Source of the DNA: Enterobacteriaceae bacterium UBA7338
Lineage (GTDB): Bacteria > Pseudomonadota > Gammaproteobacteria > Enterobacterales > Enterobacteriaceae
DNA length: 64,000 nt
Assembly (NCBI GenBank): GCA_002480085.1
Contig: DKPJ01000017.1
Location: 62,001-126,000 of the forward strand
Direction: 5' to 3'
Shown: positions 16,958-24,803 of the stretch, piece by piece
Position numbering within the stretch: position 1 is the stretch's first letter
How the letters are laid out: each line of letters starts with the position of its first letter
Notes under the pieces: generated by a model
The model's database searches: none
What the model was told of the DNA's origin: nothing
Seen by the model: the letters and a program-made list of their open reading frames with translations, nothing else
Translations under genes and position numbers: made by a program

Positions 16958-17515
16958 TTAGAGTGGGTAATAGATGTGATCCGCGTGGTCGCGCGCCGGG
17001 GCATCGTCGCCTAAAAGGCGCGTCGAGACGGCAAAGGCAAAATCAAATATCCGGCCTAATCCTTTGCCGCTGATCAGGTTGCCATCCTCTACCACAGCAG
17101 CATCGACATAGTGGCCGTCGGTCACGGTTTCGTGCAGATCCCCCGAGCAGACGTAGCGCCGCCCTTTCAACAGACCGTTGCCCCCCAGCACGCGCGCCGC
17201 TGCCGAGCAGACAGGGCAGATCAGCTTCTCTGCTTCGTCATGGCGGGTCACAAAGGCAATAACCTCTGGGTTAGCCGCGAGGTTAACGCTTCCCTCTGGC
17301 CCGCCAGGCAGGACCACAGCATCATAAAGCGTATCCAGGCGCTGGCTTAGGGTCGCATCGGCCACCACAGGAATAGCGTGATAGCTCGTTACGGCACGGG
17401 ACGTGGCGCAGGCCAGCGTTTCGACCTCTATCTGCAAGCGGCGCAGTATATCAATGGTCACGATGGCTTCCGCCTCTTCAAAACCGGGGGCCAGCAGCAC
17501 AGCAACTCTTTTCAT
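16958..17515 (-). CDS. DJ-1/PfpI family protein
   Basis: This 185-residue protein has the DJ-1/PfpI fold: VAVLLAPGFEEAEAIVTIDILRR holds the conserved acidic residue, DAVVLPGG is the glycine loop, and the nucleophile elbow LICPVCSAAARVLG carries cysteine. DJ-1 family members in E. coli (YajL, YhbO, HchA) are stress proteins, and some are glyoxalases or deglycases; the substrate here is unknown. The start is set at MKRVAVLL because AAGGAGTTGGAG lies just before it. It is not present at this site in E. coli K-12 and stands alone between araF and ftnB. Two cysteines three residues apart at the elbow are unusual. Confidence 0.85.
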   Translation of the reverse strand: MKRVAVLLAPGFEEAEAIVTIDILRRLQIEVETLACATSRAVTSYHAIPVVADATLSQRLDTLYDAVVLPGGPEGSVNLAANPEVIAFVTRHDEAEKLICPVCSAAARVLGGNGLLKGRRYVCSGDLHETVTDGHYVDAAVVEDGNLISGKGLGRIFDFAFAVSTRLLGDDAPARDHADHIYYPL

Positions 17516-17723
17516 CTCCAACTCCTTAATATTTAACGATACCCTGGCGGCATACATACGCCCATGGATGTAACTCACTATTTTTATTGAGATTATTCGT
17601 TTCCACCGCTAAAAAGTGTCTGCTGGATCACATTTGTAGAATGAATAAATCTTTACGATCGCTGTGTCGAAGCAGTACGGCTGGCATTAACCGCAGCCCC
17701 ATCCAGGACAGAAGGAGGTCATT

Positions 17724-18227
17724 ATGGCGACTCTCGGCATGGCACAAAAACTCAACTCGCAGGTCAATCTTGAGTTTCAGGCATCCAACCTCTGCCTCTC
17801 ATTGAGTGAATGGTGTTCACAGCATAATCTACCGGGTTCGGCGACGTTTCTGCGCGCTCAGGCGCAGGAGAAGGTCAATCTTACAATGCGCGTTTTCGAT
17901 TTTATGAAGCGCGCCGGTGCCTACCCTATTCTGCAAGCCCAGGAGAATCCCCATGACGGATACAATTCGTTAGAGGAGCTGTTTCAGAAGGCGCTTGAGG
18001 AGTACAACGTACGATGTGAAATGCTGACGCAGCTGAGCGAAGAGGCCGAAGCGGTTAAGGACGAGAAGACGCTTAACTTTTTGCGCGAGCTGGAAAAAGC
18101 AGAGCAGCAGGATGGCCTGCTGCTGCAGCTGTTAATCAGTGAGATTCATCGATCGCTACGCGATGGGAAAAATATTACCCAGACCGATTGTGCCCTGCTT
18201 AACGTAGTGAACTGCTGCAGGCACTGA
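17724..18227 (+). CDS. ftnB: Ferritin-like protein FtnB
   Basis: FtnB is a ferritin paralogue needed in Salmonella for repair of iron-sulfur clusters and oxidative stress; it probably lacks normal ferroxidase activity. The 167-residue four-helix protein aligns with E. coli FtnB. Compared with FtnA in this same window, the ferroxidase-centre segment AQEEMTHMQR is changed to AQEKVNLTMR, so the glutamate at position 50 and histidine at 53 are lost. A GAAGGAGG ribosome site precedes the ATG. It is monocistronic, between the DJ-1 gene and yecJ. Confidence 0.93.
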   Translation: MATLGMAQKLNSQVNLEFQASNLCLSLSEWCSQHNLPGSATFLRAQAQEKVNLTMRVFDFMKRAGAYPILQAQENPHDGYNSLEELFQKALEEYNVRCEMLTQLSEEAEAVKDEKTLNFLRELEKAEQQDGLLLQLLISEIHRSLRDGKNITQTDCALLNVVNCCRH

Positions 18228-18381
18228 TATTTTTAACGCTAACCTTTTCGGCGGGAGAACCCTCCCGCCCCCCTTCCCAGGGTCAAAGCATCAACGCTGG
18301 CTCAACGCCGCTGCCGCTTAAGAAAACATCCGTTTGAAAATACCAAAACAAAGGTTTACTTTAGTTGCCTCTATTTGCGCT

Positions 18382-18633
18382 TTAGTGCGTCTCTTCCTGC
18401 GGCGTAAATTTCAGCTCGATTAAGGCAATGGCTTTCTGAATGGCACGCCGGGTGACCGGATCGGCTGCTGCCGGATGCGTCGTAAAGTCGATGGTTTTAA
18501 GCTGGTTGGCCATCTTTTCACGCACCTCAACCGGGGCGATGACGTCAATAACGTCGAGGATCTGTTTGATCACCAGCTGGCAGGCGACGACGTCGGACAC
18601 CAGCTCCTGATCGGCGCTAAGATTTTGAGACAT
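18382..18633 (-). CDS. yecJ: DUF2766 family protein YecJ
   Basis: This 83-residue protein matches E. coli YecJ nearly throughout (MSQNLSADQELVSDVVACQL, then DVIAPVEVREKM and AIALIELKFTPQ). Function is unknown. It is small, soluble and without a signal peptide. It sits downstream of azuC on the same strand, separated by a terminator, the same order as in E. coli. Confidence 0.92.
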   Translation of the reverse strand: MSQNLSADQELVSDVVACQLVIKQILDVIDVIAPVEVREKMANQLKTIDFTTHPAAADPVTRRAIQKAIALIELKFTPQEETH

Positions 18634-18654
18634 AGGTTTCTCCTGAGTTACAGA

Positions 18655-18684
18655 AACAAAAAAACCTGCCGCAGCAGGTTTTTT
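18655..18684 (-). terminator. Terminator of azuC
   Basis: The stem AAAACCTGC / GCAGGTTTT with a CGCA loop is flanked by A and T runs, so it could work on both strands. It lies directly downstream of the azuC reading frame and upstream of yecJ and would end the AzuCR transcript. Confidence 0.85.
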
Positions 18685-18699
18685 ATCACAGCAACTTTA

Positions 18700-18783
18700 T
18701 TAAAACATAGCGCCCGGCGGTACGTCTTTAAAAGTCTTGCAGTAGGTTTCAAAAATGTTTTTCAGGATCTTGCGCAATTTCAT
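18700..18783 (-). CDS. azuC: Small protein AzuC (dual-function AzuCR RNA)
   Basis: A 27-codon frame reads MKLRKILKNIFETYCKTFKD then VPPGAMF. E. coli AzuC reads MKLRKILKSMFNNYCKTFKD then VPPGNMFR, so identity is clear over nearly the whole length. In E. coli AzuC is a membrane-associated small protein that binds glycerol-3-phosphate dehydrogenase GlpD, and its mRNA also acts as a base-pairing sRNA (AzuR, formerly IsrB). A GGAGC ribosome site lies eight bases before the ATG. A perfect CRP site is about 85-100 bases upstream. Confidence 0.92.
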   Translation of the reverse strand: MKLRKILKNIFETYCKTFKDVPPGAMF

Positions 18784-18867
18784 GTTTTGCTCCGGCTATT
18801 TTGTTATGCAGGTGTTACTTGTCTATGGAGCGTATAATATGACTTGCATCACAAAAATCAACCACTT

Positions 18868-18883
18868 TGTGATGAATATCACA
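18868..18883. promoter_or_regulatory. CRP site upstream of azuC
   Basis: TGTGATGAATATCACA is a perfect CRP consensus. On the minus strand a TATTAT -10-like element lies about 30 bases downstream, so CRP would sit near the -35 region of the azuC promoter. CRP control of azuC is reported in E. coli. The site could also affect the divergent transporter gene. Confidence 0.7.
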
Positions 18884-18998
18884 CCAATTTCGTCTCCGTT
18901 ATTTTAGTTTTGTTAAAGAAATTGCTGAGTAATCCATAGGTTACGTCGGTTTCATTTTTTTTAATTATTATAATTTTTTTTGAAATGGCAGACCAAAA

Positions 18999-20420
18999 AT
19001 GAGTGAAAACACCCTCCCGGAGAAGACGCGGGGCATCTCGCCCGCCGCGCTGCTGGTGGCCGGGGCCTTCTTTATGGAGTTTCTTGACGGGACGGTGATA
19101 GCAACGGCCCTTCCGGATATGGCGCGAAGTTTTGGCGTCGAGGCGGTGGCGCTGAATATCGGCATCAGCGCCTATCTGATCACCCTTGCGGTACTGATCC
19201 CGGCCAGCGGCTGGATAGCCGACCGCTTCGGCGCGCGGAAGGTCTTCACCGCCGCGCTGGCGATCTTTACCCTCGCCTCGGTATTCTGTGGCCTCTCCAC
19301 CAGCGTTGAGATGTTTGTTGCAATGCGTATTTTGCAGGGAATGGGCGGCGCGCTGATGGTACCCGTCGGCAGGCTGGCGGTGTTACGCACCACCCCTAAG
19401 CATCTGCTGATCACCGCCATCGCCACCCTCACCTGGCCCGCGCTGGTGGCGCCCATTATCGGTCCGCCGCTGGGGGGCTTTATCACCCGCTACGCCGACT
19501 GGCGCTGGATCTTCTTTATCAACGTACCCATTGGCCTGTTGGCTATTGCTCTGGCGCTGCGCATCATTCCCGATATTCGTGACGATGAGCGTCGCCCGTT
19601 CGACGTTATGGGCTTTCTCTCTACGTCAGTGGCCATGGTGAGCCTGGTGTGCGCCATGGAGATGCTGGGGGGTGAACAGCAGCAGGGTATATGGACGCTG
19701 GGCCTGCTGGCGCTGGGCACGATAACGCTGGTCTATGCGCTGCGTCATTTTCAGCGCGCTCGCTGGCCGATGATCCGCCTTGATGCCATGCAGGTGCCCA
19801 CCTTTCGCGTCACCATGTACGGCGGGTCGCTGTTTCGCGCCTCCATTAGCGCCGTGCCCTTTTTGCTGCCGCTGATGTTCCAGGTGGGATTTGGCATGGA
19901 TCCGTTCCATGCCGGTCTGCTGGTGCTGGCGGTCTTCGTGGGTAACCTGACCATTAAGCCAGCCACCACGCCGCTGATCCGCTGGCTCGGCTTTAAAAAA
20001 CTGCTGCTGATTAACGGCGCGCTGAACGTGCTGGCCCTGCTGGCCTGCGCCTTTATTACGCCGACGACGCCGGTATGGGTGATTTTTGTGGTGCTCTACC
20101 TGGGCGGGGTCTTTCGTTCGGTACAGTTTACCGGCGTCAGCACGCTGGCCTTCGCCGACGTTCCCTCTGCGCAGATGAGCTACGCCAATACCCTGTTCAG
20201 CACCGCCACCCAGCTGGCGGTGGGGCTGGGTATCACGCTAGGGGCGATCGGGATCCGCCTGGGCGAGAGAGCCAGCGACTGGCTGGCCCTGAGCAGCGTG
20301 CCGGGCATCAGCTTCCGGCTGGCGTTTGTCTTTATCGCGCTGATCTGTCTGGTGGGGATGGTCGATACGTTCAGGCTGGCTAAGAACGCGGGCAGCGCGG
20401 TATCAACCAGGAAACGTTAA
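18999..20420 (+). CDS. MFS transporter, DHA2 (MdtD-like) family
   Basis: This 473-residue major facilitator protein has about 13-14 hydrophobic segments and DHA2 drug/proton antiporter motifs: FFMEFLDGTVIATALPDMA at the first helix (motif D1), the loop GWIADRFGARKVF (motif A), and ILQGMGGALMVPVGRLAV and GPPLGGFITRYADWRWIFFINVPIG (motif C region). It resembles E. coli MdtD in length and pattern but is not its orthologue by position. Substrate unknown. It is inserted between azuC and yecR with a convergent RpiB-like gene; E. coli K-12 has neither here. Confidence 0.85.
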   Translation: MSENTLPEKTRGISPAALLVAGAFFMEFLDGTVIATALPDMARSFGVEAVALNIGISAYLITLAVLIPASGWIADRFGARKVFTAALAIFTLASVFCGLSTSVEMFVAMRILQGMGGALMVPVGRLAVLRTTPKHLLITAIATLTWPALVAPIIGPPLGGFITRYADWRWIFFINVPIGLLAIALALRIIPDIRDDERRPFDVMGFLSTSVAMVSLVCAMEMLGGEQQQGIWTLGLLALGTITLVYALRHFQRARWPMIRLDAMQVPTFRVTMYGGSLFRASISAVPFLLPLMFQVGFGMDPFHAGLLVLAVFVGNLTIKPATTPLIRWLGFKKLLLINGALNVLALLACAFITPTTPVWVIFVVLYLGGVFRSVQFTGVSTLAFADVPSAQMSYANTLFSTATQLAVGLGITLGAIGIRLGERASDWLALSSVPGISFRLAFVFIALICLVGMVDTFRLAKNAGSAVSTRKR

Positions 20421-20425
20421 CGAAT

Positions 20426-20453
20426 TGCCGGGTCAGCGTAGCGCTGCCCGGCA
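20426..20453. repeat. REP-like hairpin between convergent genes
   Basis: TGCCGGGTCAGCG and CGCTGCCCGGCA form a 12-pair stem with one bulge between the convergent transporter and isomerase genes. There is no T tract on either strand, so it may be a single REP-type element or a weak bidirectional terminator. Confidence 0.5.
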
Positions 20454-20462
20454 CAAGAGCAG

Positions 20463-21101
20463 TTACGCAAGCACTTCGCGAACGAACGCTTCGATCTCTT
20501 TATCCTGGCAGTGCTCAAAGAAGCACTGCTGGAAGCGCGGGCCGGAGACGGCGGTTTTTACCAGCTCAGGATCGATAGCGCGCAGGGTGTCGAGATAGTT
20601 ATCTTTTACCACTGCGGCTTTCACCTGATTAAGGATCCCGGCGTTGCGCACCTGTGGCTCTTTACGCTCAGGCGGATAGCCTTCGCCTTTACGGCCGGTA
20701 AAGGCTTTCTCAAAGATAAAGCGGACGTTCAGCTCTGCACCCCAGCCGAAGCCTTTGGCGAACGGCAGCGACAGCGCATTGCCGTTATTGATTTGGGCAA
20801 ACAGGAAGGCGTCAGCGGGATCGATACAGTAGCCGCAGTTCACGCCCGGGTGGATGTTCAGCGACATCAGCGCGCCCTGCCCGGTGCCGCAGCCGGCAAC
20901 CACAAAATCAACCGCCTTTGAGTTCAGCAGAATGCTGGCCATAATGCCCAGATGGATATAGGTCAGGTGATGATCGTTCTCATCGCTCATCCCAACGTTG
21001 AAAACCGGAAAACCTTTCTCGTCAGCGACGGTTTTCAGCTCGTTGAGGATGGTAGCATTTTTGGCAGCCTGGCTATTTTCCATCATCAGTGCAATTTTCA
21101 T
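20463..21101 (-). CDS. RpiB/LacA/LacB family sugar-phosphate isomerase, C-terminally extended
   Basis: This 212-residue protein has the RpiB/LacAB core: VVAGCGTGQGALMSLNIHPG is the phosphate and active-site loop with the catalytic-type cysteine, followed by GVNCGYCIDPADAFLFAQINNGNALSLP. Ordinary RpiB has about 150 residues; here some 60 extra residues follow. The start at MKIALMMENS is backed by AGGAGAAGAG. The enzymes interconvert aldose and ketose phosphates; the substrate here cannot be named. No kinase or transporter of an obvious sugar operon flanks it except the convergent MFS gene. Confidence 0.78.
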   Translation of the reverse strand: MKIALMMENSQAAKNATILNELKTVADEKGFPVFNVGMSDENDHHLTYIHLGIMASILLNSKAVDFVVAGCGTGQGALMSLNIHPGVNCGYCIDPADAFLFAQINNGNALSLPFAKGFGWGAELNVRFIFEKAFTGRKGEGYPPERKEPQVRNAGILNQVKAAVVKDNYLDTLRAIDPELVKTAVSGPRFQQCFFEHCQDKEIEAFVREVLA

Positions 21102-21359
21102 TCTCTCTTCTCCTGAATGCGTTGCGGGGGATCCCGTCATAAAGGGCTAATCAGGATAAACCTTACTACCTGGCAAACATACTTTCAAATTTAGTGAAAA
21201 ATGGTTTTAAAAATTTGAGATGCGGTCACAGTTTTGCTTTCTCCTGCTTCTCCGCCCCGCCGTTGCGATTAGAGAAGTAAGAATATTTGGCTATTCCGGG
21301 CATTGCCGAACCTGGCAGCCTGTAGGATGAGATCATCGAAACTGAATCAGAGCGTTTGC

Positions 21360-21698
21360 ATGAAGAGACTCCTCCTTGCCGCTTCGTTGATGCTGCTTGC
21401 CGGATGCACCATCACGAAGGAACCTGAAGTCACCGACGTTAACCCGGCTACGGGTCTGGTGCGCCTGCACTTCAACGAGACGATGTTGCAGAACGCACGC
21501 TATGACGACTATACCACCCACGGAACGGCCAATCGCCAGTGCCAGCAGATGGGCTATGCTACCGCCATTGCCTTTGGCCAGCCGGTGAAGACCTGTAGCG
21601 TCATCAGCGGATCGCTATGCCTGAACGAAACCGTCACCATTCAATACCAGTGCCAGGGCCGCGCCGTCAGCTATACCCCCGCAGGCGTCTACTATTAA
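21360..21698 (+). CDS. yecR: YecR-like lipoprotein
   Basis: This 112-residue lipoprotein has the lipobox LLAGC (MKRLLLAASLMLLAGCTIT). It aligns with E. coli YecR through EVDAATG-like NPATGLVRLHFNE, CQQMGYATAIAFGQPVKTC and GSLCLNETVTIQYQC. In E. coli yecR is controlled by FlhDC, tying it to motility, but its role is unknown. An upstream in-frame start would add 19 residues before the lipobox and is rejected. It precedes ftnA as in E. coli. Confidence 0.88.
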   Translation: MKRLLLAASLMLLAGCTITKEPEVTDVNPATGLVRLHFNETMLQNARYDDYTTHGTANRQCQQMGYATAIAFGQPVKTCSVISGSLCLNETVTIQYQCQGRAVSYTPAGVYY

Positions 21699-21706
21699 TT
21701 TGTTAA

Positions 21707-21726
21707 GCCAGCGCTGCGGCGCTGGC
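21707..21726. terminator. Hairpin after yecR
   Basis: GCCAGCGC and GCGCTGGC with a TGCG loop form a perfect eight-pair stem nine bases after the yecR stop. The downstream sequence is A-rich, not T-rich, so terminator activity is doubtful. Confidence 0.4.
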
Positions 21727-21893
21727 AATAATAAAAACAACGATTCTCATTTATATATTAAATAAGCGCCAATGCGTGTTATTCCCATTCGTATTTTTAA
21801 AAAGAAGTTTTTTATTTTACCTTTTGCAAATAATTAAATAACAAATTATAGTGACGGCACTTAACTTTTCCCCGCCTGTTATGGAATAACGCC

Positions 21894-22391
21894 ATGCTTA
21901 AAACTGAAATGATTGAACAGCTCAATGAGCAGATGAATCTTGAACTTTACTCCTCTCTGCTTTATCAGCAGATGAGCGCCTGGTGTAGCTATAACAGCTT
22001 TGAAGGTGCCGCTGCGTTTCTGCGTCGCCATGCGCAGGAGGAGATGACCCACATGCAGCGCCTGTTTGACTACCTGACCGATACCGGCAGCCTGCCGCGC
22101 ATTAACACCGTTCCGACGCCGTTCGCCGAGTATGCCTCGCTGGATGAACTGTTCCGCGCCACCTATGAGCATGAGCAGCTGATCAGCCGTCAAATTAATG
22201 CCCTGGCCCACTTCGCGATGACTAACCAGGATTATCCGACCTTTAATTTCCTGCAGTGGTATGTGGCCGAGCAGCATGAAGAAGAGAAGTTATTTAAATC
22301 GGTAATCGATAAGCTCTCACTGGCTGGAAAAAGCGGCGAAGGTCTCTATTTTATTGATAAAGAACTTTCTACGCTCGACGCACAAAACTAA
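21894..22391 (+). CDS. ftnA: Iron-storage ferritin FtnA
   Basis: FtnA forms the 24-subunit shell that oxidises and stores iron. The 165-residue protein is nearly identical to E. coli FtnA and keeps the ferroxidase ligands Glu17 (NLELYSS), Glu49/Glu50 and His53 (AQEEMTHMQ), Glu94 region and the QWYVAEQHEEEKLF site. It is monocistronic with an AT-rich upstream region. E. coli has yecH after ftnA; it is missing here. Confidence 0.97.
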   Translation: MLKTEMIEQLNEQMNLELYSSLLYQQMSAWCSYNSFEGAAAFLRRHAQEEMTHMQRLFDYLTDTGSLPRINTVPTPFAEYASLDELFRATYEHEQLISRQINALAHFAMTNQDYPTFNFLQWYVAEQHEEEKLFKSVIDKLSLAGKSGEGLYFIDKELSTLDAQN

Positions 22392-22483
22392 TTATTCTGG
22401 CGGTGCTCTGCGCCGCCTTTATTATCTCTGCGCCAGCCTAGCTATTTTATTGTTTTCCCCTCGGCATAACCCCCCCGCAAATT

Positions 22484-22501
22484 TGTATCTTTATCTTTAC
22501 A
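22484..22501 (+). promoter_or_regulatory. TyrR box of tyrP
   Basis: TGTATCTTTATCTTTACA has the strong TyrR box pattern TGTA-N10-TACA. A weaker box (TGTA-N10-GACG) starts at 22507 and overlaps the -35. This strong-plus-weak pair is the E. coli tyrP arrangement, where TyrR represses with tyrosine and activates with phenylalanine. Confidence 0.8.
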
Positions 22502-22518
22502 CCTCTTGTAACGGTGGT

Positions 22519-22547
22519 TTGACGTCAACGCCGTTTTGCCTTACTCT
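22519..22547 (+). promoter_or_regulatory. tyrP promoter
   Basis: A -35 TTGACG and a -10 TACTCT are separated by 17 bases, just downstream of the TyrR boxes and about 35 bases before the GTG start of tyrP. Confidence 0.65.
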
Positions 22548-22590
22548 GCGCCGCACAATTTTGGTGCGCAGTTCAGGTGTAAAGAGAAGC

Positions 22591-23802
22591 GTGAAGAACA
22601 GGACTTTTGGCAGTATGTTTATCGTTGCCGGGACCACGATTGGTGCCGGTATGCTGGCGATGCCGCTCGCCGCCGCGGGCGTCGGTTTTGGCGTAACGCT
22701 GGTGTTACTATTTTGCCTGTGGGGTCTGATGTGCTATACCGCCCTGCTGCTGCTGGAGGTTTATCAGCACGTTCCGGCCGATACCGGCCTCGGCACGCTG
22801 GCCCGCCGCTATCTTGGCCGCTACGGTCAGTGGGCCACCGGGTTTAGCATGCTGTTTTTAATGTATGCCCTGACGGCGGCCTACATGAGCGGTGCAGGGG
22901 AGCTTCTGGCTTCCAGCCTGAGCGAGTGGCTGAGCCTCTCCGTTTCGCCCACTACCGGCGTGCTGCTGTTTACCCTGGTTGCTGGCGGCGTGGTCTGCAT
23001 CGGTACCTCGCTGGTGGATCTCTTTAACCGTTTTCTGTTTAGCGCCAAGCTAATCTTCCTGATTGTGATGCTGGCCCTGCTGATGCCGCACGTGCATAAG
23101 GTTAACCTCCTGACGCTGCCGCTGGAAAAAGGGCTGGCGCTCTCCGCTATCCCGGTGATTTTCACCTCATTCGGCTTTCACGGCAGCGTGCCGAGCATCG
23201 TTAGCTACATGAACGGCAACGTGCAGAAGCTGCGCTGGGTGTTTATTACCGGCAGCGCCATTCCGCTGGTGGCCTACATCTTCTGGCAGCTGGCAACCCT
23301 CGGCAGCATCGACTCCACCACCTTCTTTGGCCTGATGGCTAACAGCGCCGGACTGAACGGCCTGCTGCAGGCGCTACGCGACGTTGTCGCCTCGCCGCAC
23401 GTAGAGCTGGCTGTGCACCTGTTTGCCGACCTGGCGCTGGCCACCTCGTTTCTGGGGGTGACTTTGGGCCTGTTTGACTACCTGGCTGACCTTTTCAACC
23501 GGCGCAACAACGCAGCAGGCAGGCTCCAGACAGGGGCGATTACCTTCCTGCCGCCGCTGGCCTTTGCCCTCTTCTATCCCCGTGGTTTTGTGATGGCGCT
23601 GGGGTATGCGGGCGTGGCGCTGGCCGTGCTGGCGCTGCTGATCCCCTCCCTGCTGGCATGGCAGAGCCGCAAGCATACGCCAGAGACGGGATACCGCGTT
23701 TGGGGTGGTAAACCAGCCCTGCTGCTGGTGCTCTTCTGCGGCGTGGCGGTCATTGCGATTCAGGGTGGTATTGCAGCGGGACTGCTGCCAGAGGTGGGTT
23801 AG
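22591..23802 (+). CDS. tyrP: Tyrosine-specific permease TyrP
   Basis: TyrP imports tyrosine by proton symport through the inner membrane. The GTG start gives MKNRTFGSMFIVAGTTIGAGMLAMPLAAAG and the exact E. coli length of 403; a longer open frame upstream overlaps ftnA and is not family-like. Eleven or so hydrophobic segments of the aromatic amino acid permease family are present, with FTSFGFHGSVPSIVSYMNGN conserved. It is controlled by the upstream TyrR boxes and followed by a BIME. Confidence 0.95.
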   Translation: MKNRTFGSMFIVAGTTIGAGMLAMPLAAAGVGFGVTLVLLFCLWGLMCYTALLLLEVYQHVPADTGLGTLARRYLGRYGQWATGFSMLFLMYALTAAYMSGAGELLASSLSEWLSLSVSPTTGVLLFTLVAGGVVCIGTSLVDLFNRFLFSAKLIFLIVMLALLMPHVHKVNLLTLPLEKGLALSAIPVIFTSFGFHGSVPSIVSYMNGNVQKLRWVFITGSAIPLVAYIFWQLATLGSIDSTTFFGLMANSAGLNGLLQALRDVVASPHVELAVHLFADLALATSFLGVTLGLFDYLADLFNRRNNAAGRLQTGAITFLPPLAFALFYPRGFVMALGYAGVALAVLALLIPSLLAWQSRKHTPETGYRVWGGKPALLLVLFCGVAVIAIQGGIAAGLLPEVG

Positions 23803-23816
23803 ATAAGTAAACTCAC

Positions 23817-23937
23817 CGTAGGTCGGCGTTGCAGCGTCAACAGAGTAATGCCCGGTGGCGCTTCGCTTACCGGGCCTACAAATGGCTTCGTGCCCGCCGT
23901 AGGCCGGGCAAACGCAGTGCCGCCCGGTGGTGCCGCG
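23817..23937. repeat. BIME: REP elements in opposite orientation
   Basis: A palindromic REP unit (TGCCCGGTGGCGCTTCGCTT and on to CCTACA, 23849-23880) is followed by a second, inverted unit (23899-23930, starting GTAGGCCGGGCAAACGCAGT). A further partial GTAGGTCGG end lies at 23818. The elements fill the gap between convergent tyrP and yecA. Confidence 0.85.
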
Positions 23938-23938
23938 C

Positions 23939-24604
23939 TTAGTGCAGACAGCACTGCTTATATTTTTTGCCGCTGCCGCACGGACAGGGATCGTTGCGCC
24001 CTACCTTATCACCGTTGACGATCGGCTGTTTTACCGCACGCTCCTGTGGATTGTCAGCCCAGTAGTCAAACAGCGCCAGCGCAGCAGGTTTCAACGCCTC
24101 AACGCTTGCCTCGAACGCCTCCGGGGTCATCTCCTCCACGCGGGTAAAGTTCTCCTCTGTACCATGCAGGGCAATGGACTCCAGCGCAGGCTGTAACGAC
24201 TCTGGCAGCGATGACCAGTCGCTGAGCGACACGCCGCGCATATAACCGAAGCACCACTCCTCTACAATGCTAAGCTCCTGGCCTTCAATGGTACGGGTGC
24301 CAAACAGCGGCTCAAACTGCTCCGGATAATCAGCAAGGCGCTCAGCGATATCATTCATATGCTGGAAAGAGAGCGTCATAAAGCGCTCCATCTCTTTCTC
24401 GGATGCCCAGCGCGGAACGTGATTCGCCCCGCCCCAGATGGCCACCAGCCACTCGCTCGGCTCAATCTCCATCGGCGCACTCAGCACCGCAGTGAGCAGG
24501 CCATCCAGCTCCGCGACATCAACAATGGACGCATCGTTGCTGTATTTCGCCAGCACGTCATCCAGCCACTCTAGCTCTTGCTCATTCAGCGGTCCGGTTT
24601 TCAT
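23939..24604 (-). CDS. yecA: UPF0149 family protein with SEC-C motif, YecA
   Basis: This 221-residue protein has an N-terminal UPF0149 (YgfB-like) helical domain and a C-terminal SEC-C zinc motif GRNDPCPCGSGKKYKQCCLH, like the end of SecA. E. coli YecA binds ribosomes and interacts with SecA substrates, so a role in protein targeting is likely. In E. coli it lies next to the leuZ tRNA cluster; here a three-gene operon separates them. Confidence 0.95.
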   Translation of the reverse strand: MKTGPLNEQELEWLDDVLAKYSNDASIVDVAELDGLLTAVLSAPMEIEPSEWLVAIWGGANHVPRWASEKEMERFMTLSFQHMNDIAERLADYPEQFEPLFGTRTIEGQELSIVEEWCFGYMRGVSLSDWSSLPESLQPALESIALHGTEENFTRVEEMTPEAFEASVEALKPAALALFDYWADNPQERAVKQPIVNGDKVGRNDPCPCGSGKKYKQCCLH

Positions 24605-24803
24605 AAATCTACTACCTCAGTTTGGGGCGGGCGCATATGATAGACCATAGCAGATTGCAGAACAAACAAACCAGGAAGCGAGAAAGATGCTTATTGCTGA
24701 TTATCAAAGGATTTTTACTGAACTGTAGTCTACCTCTTTTGATTCAGCCGAAGATAGATATTCTGGCGTCTTTTCACCTGTTCCCTTCGACGAGTACAGG
24801 CAA

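Noticed and set aside
18250..18269. A terminator after ftnB (GGCGGGA with TCCCGCC)
   Set aside because: The stem is good, but neither strand has a T tract after it.
24605..24803. A copy of the leuZ 3' end as an attachment site for the dynamin operon
   Set aside because: No stretch similar to the last 18 bases of the tRNA was found by eye.
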